Shown in pieces: positions 29,758 to 40,000 of a stretch of 64,000 nt of DNA (its first letter is position 1; each line of letters begins with the position of its first letter). The DNA comes from Heliopora coerulea (taxonomy: Eukaryota > Cnidaria > Anthozoa > Scleralcyonacea > Helioporidae): the NCBI GenBank assembly GCA_030142905.1, contig JASJOG010000016.1, positions 124,001 to 188,000 on the forward strand. The letters run 5' to 3'. A program made the translations under genes and the position numbers. The notes below the pieces were generated by a model. The model worked only from the letters and a program-made list of their open reading frames with translations, did not search any database and was not told the DNA's origin.

Positions 29758-32700
29758 TGTATGTATGTTTGTATGTGTGTATGTGTGTATGTGTATGTAT
29801 TTTCTTAATTTACTTGTACCGCTCATTGAAAGATCATTTGTTTCAGTGTCAACACTTCAAAGAAATGCAAGTCAATCTATTGACAAAACTGCGATTTAAG
29901 CATATTAATATTCTTAGAAAAAATATTAATGCATAGCAAAGTGCAAGTAATAAAGCCATGATTTATGAAAGAAATTAGATTATTAACAGGACTAACTTTT
30001 CGTTGCGTCTTGCAACATCAGAGTATAAATAAATTAAACGAATACCGTATTTACAAGGTTAAAGATATAAAGAAGGTGTTATATTACAAGATGTATGAGA
30101 AACAGAAATGGATAGAATGGTTAAAAGAGAGAGAGAGGAACAGAGCTTAGATTGGCATTCAAAAAAGATTTAAGTTTAGAAATAACAAGACTTTCTCTTA
30201 CCAGAAGTTCAGAGGCAGAGGAACAAGAGGATAGGATTTTGAAGTCGTTGAGCGATGCAGTGTGGCCAGTTTCAGTAAGATGAGTTAAGACGCTGGAAGG
30301 TGATAGGTTAAGAAGCTTTTTACCTGTCAAGGCAGAGACTCCCCGATGATCCTCTGATCATCAATATATATATAATGAAAATGTACATTGTTGTGTATAT
30401 AATCAAAATACTTATTGAAATTTCTTCCACTTTAGTTAACTAACTTATCGTGGAATGTAGAGTTCTCCACAACTCTACTCGTTCACATTAAAACTAGGAA
30501 ATGGTTATAGCTTCTAAATTCGGTTGCACTGTAGGGTCTCTAGTAATGGAACATCTTGGGGAGACATCGAATCCATTCCAAGGGACAGTGCTGTATGGTT
30601 CAGTCAGCGGTACCATAGGTAATTATAGACCACTTAACTGTCTTCCTTCTGTTTTCTTTTCACGTGGATAAACCTGGTTCTTGAACTTAGCCCGCATCAA
30701 TTTGTATACTAATCTGACGTTACACCAATTAAAGTGTATCATCACCGAGTCCATACTCACCATCGTATGAACAACTCCGTCCGACAACCTGCTTACTTCT
30801 TTGGCCTAACCTTTCAGTTGCTGGAACGTGGCAAGTATGATTCCATGTAAAAGTCTAGTTTATTGCTTGCCTAGCTACGTTATCTGGAAAGTCGAATTAA
30901 CCATCAGTACCTTAGTCTTAACCTGACTACGATCTTTTTTTACTTCCTTTACAATTAAACCTGTTGGAATGCAAAAGATTGCAGTATTTTTCAGTCGATT
31001 CTAAGAACAGCAGGGCAGGCTCCACCAGCCTCTGGTCCTTTCCCGCCTTATCTACCGTAGTGAGATAACAATTTAATAGACAGATGTTGCAAACTGGAAG
31101 TGGACGTCAAGTTGACGTCAACTTAACCTATAAAGACTGGATCGACGAAGTCATGTTGGGATAAAAGTCAGATTTAACAAATTTGAAGACGACGATGTCG
31201 TGAAGGTTTTGTGTAATCGTGATTGTGTAAGTTGAAGTTCGGCTCTGGTGGATAAGATCATGGCCAGAAATCCAGGACACTATCGCTGACTACTGGCGTG
31301 TTCTTTCGTTCCTTAGACAATTTAAAGATGGTGGCTTGATAGGGCAAAATCCGTAAGGCACTTTTTTTATTCCGTATTGTTTAAAATTCCTACGGGTGTA
31401 GGTCTACTAGAGCATCATTAAATAACAAAAGCATTTGCCATAGCAAATTCTCTAACAGTTTGTCAAGGTAAAATAGGTTCCCGAGACCCGTTTAATCGTT
31501 CCTCTTACTCCATTTTTGCACGTCAGCGAGTTCGCGAGAGCAGAGTCCCTGTAGAGACCCAACCACACCGGTCCACCCGCAAGGGGACTCCGAGATTTGG
31601 GGGAAGTTACTTTTTCTATATGCTCACGGGATAGTCCTGCTCCCTTTCATTTGGAACATTTTTCTCGGGATTCTATGCAGTTATCACGCATAATCGCATA
31701 CTGAGTGGATTGCCCAAAAATTATTCGGTCGTTTAAAGGTTAAGGGATTCTGAGGAACGTTCTTAAATTCCTTAGTTTTGCCAGTCAAAACATATTGAGA
31801 AGTTCAAGAGTTTGGTGTAAAAGACTACTGGTTAAAATAGATTATTCAACTCATTTTATTTTAGTCAATGTACAAGTTAATGGAGACATTTAACAAAAAC
31901 TGATGAAAACTGAACAGGTTTTAAAATGCATTTCACACCTAGTTTAAAATATATTATTAAGAAAGTCTTATATTTTATGTGTTTAATACATTGAAACGGT
32001 TTGTAATAAAGAATTAATATTCGCAAATGATGTGAATGAGTGGAGAGGAAAACAGGAAAAATTTGAATGTAATCAGTGTAAGTATGCAGTGACTGTAAGT
32101 ATTATTCCTTTCACACTCGGCCGTTTAATGGTAGCTGCAAAAATCAAGACTTTACACGTAAGATACAATGGTTTTTTAAACGAATTTTGAAACGAAATTC
32201 AGATATCTAACTGCCATGACCGTAAAAGGTAAAATAATTTTTTAAAATGACAGCTAGGATTTACATCAAAACAGGATTATTAAAACTGTTTGACGCTGAC
32301 TAAGGATAAATATATAAAAAGACGTGACTACTTGAAGACTCTAGTCTTGATCAGTTAAAAGCACGTGTATGCATTTCAATCAAGTAAATCATTCAATGAA
32401 ATTTTTATAAAGAATAAACATATACATATATATGTCACGCGAATTCTAGTCAGTTTCGTAGGTACGTATTTACCCTCTTAAAAATAAATATTATTATTAA
32501 TATTGAAAGATTTGAAGGAACAATTTTCCAGAGCTTTATCTCAAATACATTAACCAATAAAACTAAATAAAAAGTTCATTGTTTTGGTCAGGGAACACTG
32601 AGCAAAACCCGAATATTTGTCACTTCTTTTGAAAAATGGGTGTAGAAAAATACGCATGGATAAAGTCAGAGTTTTTAGAAATCTATTCGTTAATATAACG

Positions 32701-34004
32701 TGCCGTGTGTGAATAGTTTGACGGTAAACTTGTAATCGGGAAAAATGCGTTCAGCTGTAGGGTCTTTATGAAACAGTATTACGTTTTATGTGCTTCGAGT
32801 CAATTAACCGTGCACATGTATGGCGTTTGATTTGTTGTTGGCGAGGTAATTTTTCTACAGTAGTAATTGTGTCCGTGGATGTTGTCATTATGACTTTGTA
32901 TATATTTTTGTAGGTATTATAGGACAAATATCTCAAGATTTATATAACTTTTTGCTTCAACTGCAAACGCAAATGAGTAAAATTATAAAGAGCGTTGGAA
33001 AGATCGATCACAGTTTGTATCCTTAACCACAGCTTTTATTTGTTTACTTATGCATTTATTCATTTTATTTTGTTTCATTTTATTGTATTTTTTAATCATT
33101 TTGGATTATTTATTATTGTAACTATTAAATTATCTACTAATTTATTAATTGGTACGTATTGCATGTGTGTGTGAATGTGCAAATTATTCACCAAACTTAG
33201 TGTGAATAACTGGTCAAATATGGTTAGCCAAACGGATACATATAATTTATGAGTCTCTTGTAGTTTGCGGCCATGTGGTTTTGAGATAGTTAATATGAAG
33301 ACAAGAAGGTGCGCGGTATTTTGAGTTACATCTTGCTTGGAACACTACATGGGATCTTTCGCTTACGAACTTTAGTTGATCCTTTATATCGTTGAACATA
33401 AATACTGCTTTATGTTTCTCTCGGCCAGCAGACAAATGGTCTCAGTTGAGCATTTTTAAAACCACGCCAGAACCTAGTTCAAAATTAGCTCCAGTAATGG
33501 CTCTCTCGATTTTGCAAGTTTATCAATTTTTCTGTTAGATTTTGATTTAGGCCATCCCACATAGAGCTGCAATTGCAGAAGTGGGATCAACTCGACCTTC
33601 ATAAATCTACATAGCCGTGTCTTTGTCGATAAAATTCCTAATACGCTTAAGGGCCACAATGCCAGAGGAAATCTTTGAAATTTCATTAGTATAATCTGTC
33701 CAAGACAAAATGTCATCGGTAATGAAGCCCAGAGGTACAGTAGACCTCACTCTTGATTTTATTACTGTTTGTGTTTATTAATGACAGCTAGTTTGGTTGA
33801 GTGTCTTGTCGAGAGCCAATTAAGATAAGCTTAGTTTAAGCGACATTAAAGAGGAGGGCGGGAGGAAAGAAAGAAGAAAGAGAGAGAAGGGAAGGGCAAG
33901 GGAAAGGAAATGAGGAGGGAAAGAAGGAAAGGAAAGGAAAGGAAGGAAGGGAAAGGAAAGGAAGGAAGGAAGGAAGGAAGGAAGGAAGGAAGGAAGGAAG
34001 GAAA

Positions 34005-34035
<31 letters not shown>

Positions 34036-37000
34036 ATATAGAGTGAGGTAAGGAGGATTGGTCGTAGGGATGGCAATTTTAAAATATCAACATTGAAAAA
34101 AAAAAATAATAAAAATGGTGACAAAGTATTTTAAATAATTATATTCATAGATCTTCCTCAAAAATGACTTCATATTATCGATTCTTGTCATGTATAAAAG
34201 ATGTTTTAGGACCTGTTTTAGAGTGCAAATGTAAGTGTGCAATATAAGGACCTGTTTTAGAGTGCAAATATAGTTGACTGCCGCGCGCTATGACTTAGTC
34301 AACAGGGCTATATGACAGACACATGGAATACGAAACCGGCCGCCTTTACGAACTTCATAAACGAATGAGTATAAGTTACTCCACACCGACATCATGGATA
34401 TTTAAAATGTGGACGCTGTTGGAATTTAATTAGGAACAAATTGAAGATGTGCGGTCAGGATTGTTCATGATAACAACTGAGGCGTTCTATGAGCAACATA
34501 TTTTATTACTACGACCTTTCGATTGCCAGTCTGCAATATTCGACAGGTAATTTAACAATAATGAATTTTGAAGATGGGCCCTATTATATAAGAGGTAAAA
34601 ACAGAGTTGATGAAATGTGGGCGTGTGTGAATAATGAGGTGGTGTCGAAAGCTCGTAGTAATAAAATATTTTGGTCAGAGAACGCCTAAGTTGTTATCAT
34701 TAATTAGGAACCTTTGCTCTACTAGAAAGTGATGTGGTGGAAATAGTGAAACCAATAAAAAACTTTCGACTTCTGGAATGTGTATTTCCCTACCCAAATA
34801 TAATTCACCAATACGTATACGAAGTGCGTTTGAAATGTTTGGTGCATTTTTTTTTGTTGTTTCCTCTTTAACATTTGTTGTAGCTGGAGATCCTTTTCCA
34901 ACGATCGTAAAACTGAGCCAGCCCAAGGTTTTATAGATGGAGACTTAATTGAGAGCTTTCTAGATCTGCCACGAGCTCAAATGCAAGAGGTGGCTTCCAA
35001 CCTAATGGTATCTTTCATTTTATATTTTTCTTATTTATTTTTTTTTATATTTTTTTTAATAAAAATGAACTCCTCTTCAGGCTGACAGCTTTTAGATACG
35101 TTTCAAAAACGTGAAATTGTCCGAACTCCAAACAGTATTTTCAGGAATAAAAACTTCAGTATTATTCAAAACACCACTTAGCTACCAGTTGAACTTTGAA
35201 GACCTTTGTTCAACAGACCAAGATTCTACAGACTGAACCAGACGATTGTTGGATTTGATCGTCCGACAATAGTCTGGTTAAGTCTGCATGCTCAAAGGGT
35301 AAATTCAATGAATATTAGGCACTTACAAGCGATCACATAAAATGAACTTTACGTCCAGTGAAGTAATTTTAGAGTGTCAGAATGATATATTTAATATAAT
35401 TGACCTGTACCAGTTATTAACTGAATATACCTCATTAACCGAGGATTAACCAGGTTGAAGTTGGATACACCTTAACTTTTTTGTTTACCGAGCTACTATT
35501 GGGTTTACCACACCTCCGTTGAATGAACCAGAATACTGTTGAATTCTCCAGACCACCGTTGCGTTCCTCGGAATGCTTTGGATTAACTGACGGCATGGTG
35601 GGCAAGGTCTACTGTGTTTATGGGATTCCCTTTGGTCTTAACAAACCGTTTGTTCCTGACTGCTGTAGATCTGCCGAACTAGTCTTGGAATATCGCTTAC
35701 CAGGCCAGGATAAAAATTATTACACTGTATGGTGAAGGCTATGATTTGCCAGCGCCCGTACTGGAATAACCTGTCTAAGTGCACGAGACTAAATCACTGC
35801 TATAAAAAGGTTGTCTGACTGTCCCAGAAGGGAATCTAACCCAAGGTCTCTGACTGAATGTGGTAGCGCTCCAGACCGTTGAGTTTGTGGGACACCGGTC
35901 AAAACAGTCGTCAACAACTCAACGGGAGGTACCTAATCCATCACACGTTTAGCCCGCTGGTGCAGCCAGATAAAACTTTCTAAAATCAAGGATTTGACCT
36001 CATTCGCACTCAGTCATTCATTTTATTCGAGACAAGAATTGCCGTTTGAAAGATTCACAGGATTTAGAAATGAAAACAGAGTTTTTAACCAGGTGGGAAA
36101 CTCTGTTTAGTTAAAAATATAATAGCCCAGCAAACAAGTTTAATAAAGTAAATGGTTTGAACCTGGGAGAATCGTGACATGTTTGAGGAATTTGATCGTC
36201 CAGGTTAGTGTAGTCTTGAGAAAGACTGTTGGTTGAAGTGACTGACGTTTCGACAGTCTTAGCGGCGGTCATCTTCAGAGTCAAAAAAAAAAAAAGTTTA
36301 AATAAAGCCATAATGGAACCATATCTTTAAAAAGATTTTATTGACTAACGTTTCGTTACTTAACCAGTAACATCATCAGAGTAATTATTTACAGGAGTTT
36401 AGAGGCTTCAATAGTTAACTGTTACAAAAATAGTGATGAAAGAATGTCACAAGGGATTAGCGGCAAGAACAATTAGCGGAAGGAGTGCGAATAGTCAAGT
36501 GGTGAAGAATTAGACGTGTGAAGAATTTAATTCAAGAAAATTACGTTAAAAAAGTGCTAAGGAAAAGGATCTAATATTAGCGTTAAGAGACGGTTACATT
36601 CTAGAAATTAACAGACTTTCTCGCAGAAGAACGTCAAACTGAGTTGAGCCAGAAGATAAGATTTCGAAATCATCAAATGAGATTTCATGGTCGGTTTTCA
36701 CCTTGTGTGAAAGGACACTAGATAGTGTAGAATGTGAGAGTGGTTTTCCAGTGTAGGCTGAAATACCTATGTGATCGGAGATCCTAGTGTGTAGTAAACG
36801 ACATGTTTCGCCTATATACGACGCCTGGCAGCGTCGGAACGTGAATTTGTAAACTACATGGGATCTCAATTTGAGTGGTAAACGATCTTTAAAACGGAAA
36901 AAGTTAGACAGACGAGAAACGGGCCGAAAAGCAATGCGAATTTGGAGGTGTGGATAGGCTGACGAAAGTAATTTGGTAACTTGTTGACGAATTTGTAGGC

Positions 37001-40000
37001 CATGATTTCCGGTGAAAGGTAAAACTAAAGAAAGTAAGAGCCTAGGCGCCGTACGAGGTTTTACAGGGGGATGAGAAATTTTGTTTAAAAAAATTCGAAA
37101 ACAGTGGTCCAAGAATCTGCGTGGATATCCATTTTGTTTTAATTAAGTTTTCAGTTTCTCAAGTTCAGCGTGAAAATTATCGTAAGAGGAGCTTAGTTTA
37201 AAATAGCGAAATATCAAAGTGTAAATTAATCCCGTTTTAAACACGAGGGGTATAAACTTTCAAAGTTGGTAAAAAGCCCGGTGAAAGTTGGTTTGCGATA
37301 AACTGAGGAAACAAATGAACCATTTGAGCGTTGGATTTTAACGTCAAGAAACGGAAGTGTTTTGTCAGCTCCAATTTCACAAGTAAAATTAATGCAGGTG
37401 TGTTGGGAATTTAGATAATCTAAAAAGGGAGTAATGTGGTCTTTAGATTTAACTAAAATAAAACAATCGTCAACGTAACGCCTGTAATATATGGGTTTGA
37501 ACTGAGCGGGGCAATTTTTAAGCCAATTTTGTTCGTGGTATGAAAGAAAAATGTTGGCAAACAAAGGACCGAGAGGCGAACCCACAGCGACACCTTCAAT
37601 TTGATCAAAAAACCTACCTCTGAAAGTAAAATGACAATTTTTGACCGATAAATTAAGGAGTTGCTTAAGCTGTTCGCTAGAAAAACCTTGAAATAATTGA
37701 GCGGAAGAAAATAACTGATCGAGAATAATATCTATGGGTATGTTTCCTTTTGAAATTTTGTACCGGAAAATTCTGAACCAACTGATCTCCCCTAACTCTG
37801 GTCACAACAAGGACAGCGTTAAGACCAGGCTTAAAGACATTGCACTATCTGGATATCGTACCTACTCCCCTCCTACTTCTGCCTTGTCTACTGAGGAACT
37901 GAAGATTTTAAGAAGTCTGAAGGATGATAACAATATCGTTATTATTAAGCCAGACAAGGGCAACGGTGTGGTAGTCTTAGACAAGGCTGACTATGATTCT
38001 AAGATGGAAGATATCTTGCAGGACACCAACAAATTTAAACCTCTGCTGGATGACCCCGTCAAGACCACGATAAAACGTGAGAAAATACGAACCTTTATCA
38101 AAGAACTTAACACGACCAACACGATCACCGATGAACAGCTTAAACAGTTGTCACTAACTGGTTCCCGACCTGGTATAATATATGGCTTTCCAAAGGTACA
38201 CAAGACCAACATTCCTCTAAGACCTATTTTATCGGTAATCGGTACTCATTCTTGTAATTTGGCTAAGTTTCTCGTTCTTTTGCTTCGCCCTCTTTTCTTA
38301 GGTCCGTACTTAGTGATTCTTTCTCTTTCATTCTGGATTTATTTTCCCTGAATATCAATTCTAGTAACTTAATAATGGCCAGTTTTGACATCACCTCACT
38401 TTTCACCAACATACCCATTGATGAAACCATAGATATTATTCTCGATCAGTTATTTTCTTCCGCTCAATTATTTCAAGGTTTTTCTAGCGAACAGCTTAAG
38501 CAACTCCTTAATTTATCGGTCAAAAATTGTCATTTTACTTTCAGAGGTAGGTTTTTTGATCAAATTGAAGGTGTCGCTGTGGGTTCGCCTCTCGGTCCTT
38601 TGTTTGCCAACATTTTTCTTTCATACCACGAACAAAATTGGCTTAAAAATTGCCCCGCTCAGTTCAAACCCATATATTACAGGCGTTACGTTGACGATTG
38701 TTTTATTTTAGTTAAATCTAAAGACCGCATTACTCCCTTTTTAGATTATCTAAATTCCCAACACACCTGCATTAATTTTACTTGTGAAATTGGAGCTGAC
38801 AAAACACTTCCGTTTCTTGACGTTAAAATCCAACGCTCAAATGGTTCATTTGTTTCCTCAGTTTATCGCAAACCAACTTTCACCGGGCTTTTTACCAACT
38901 TTGAAAGTTTATACCCCTCGTGTTTAAAACGGGATTAATTTACACTTTGATATTTCGCTATTTTAAACTAAGCTCCTCTTACGATAATTTTCACGCTGAA
39001 CTTGAGAAACTGAAAACTTAATTAAAACAAAATGGATATCCACGCAGATTCTTGGACCACTGTTTTCGAATTTTTTTAAACAAAATTTCTCATCCCCCTG
39101 TAAAACCTCTTACGGCGCCTAGGCTCTTACTTTCTTTAGTTTTACCTTTCACCGGAAATCATGGCCTACAAATTCGTCAACAAGTTACCAAATTACTTTC
39201 GTCAGCCTATCCACACCTCCAAATTCGCATTGCTTTTCGGCCCGTTTCTCGTCTGTCTAACTTTTTCCGTTTTAAAGATCGTTTACCACTCAAATTGAGA
39301 TCCCATGTAGTTTACAAATTCACGTTCCGACGCTGCCAGGCGTCGTATATAGGCGAAACATGTCGTTTACTACACACTAGGATCTCCGATCACATAGGTA
39401 TTTCAGCCTACACTGGAAAACCACTCTCACATTCTACACTATCTAGTGTCCTTTCACACAAGGTGAAAACCGACCATGAAATCTCATTTGATGATTTCGA
39501 AATCTTATCTTCTGGCTCAACTCAGTTTGACGTTCTTCTGCGAGAAAGTCTGTTAATTTCTAGAATGCAACCGTCTCTTAACGCTAATATTAGATCCTTT
39601 TCCTTAGCACTTTTTTAACGTAATTTTCTTGAATTAAATTCTTCACACGTCTAATTCTTCACCACTTGACTATTCGCACTCCTTCCGCTAATTGTTCTTG
39701 CCGCTAATCCCTTGTGACATTCTTTCATCACTATTTTTGTAACAGTTAACTATTGAAGCCTCTAAACTCCTGTAAATAATTACTCTGATGATGTTACTGG
39801 TTAAGTAACGAAACGTTAGTCAATAAAATCTTTTTAAAGATATGGTTCCATTATGGCTTTATTTAAACTTGTTTGCTGGGCTATTATATTTTTAACTAAA
39901 CAGAGTTTTTAACCCTTGAATCCTGCAGGAGTTGCCTCTGCTGAATAAAGTCGTCTGGCGTTAGCCAGAATAAAATTATTAAAGACAGCAAATGCCATTT

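Larger units (their letters stand above)
36091..39897 (+). mobile_element. Foldback Penelope-like element, copy B
   Basis: It is bounded by a perfect 17-bp direct repeat (AAACAGAGTTTTTAACC at 36074-36090 and 39898-39914), read as a target-site duplication. Left arm 36098-37743 is the inverted copy of right arm 38408 to about 39908 (about 1.49 kb, nearly identical). The unique centre 37744-38407 holds the RT N-terminal part. Coding order on plus: RT 37744-38351, frameshift, RT palm and thumb 38316-38938, frameshift plus a TAA, linker and GIY-YIG nuclease 39052-39618, then ribozyme-like 3' end 39785-39821. Both arms share the same frameshift (about 38935) and stop (about 39019), so the inverted copy is younger than the damage, or the arms have been homogenised. 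Confidence 0.93.
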
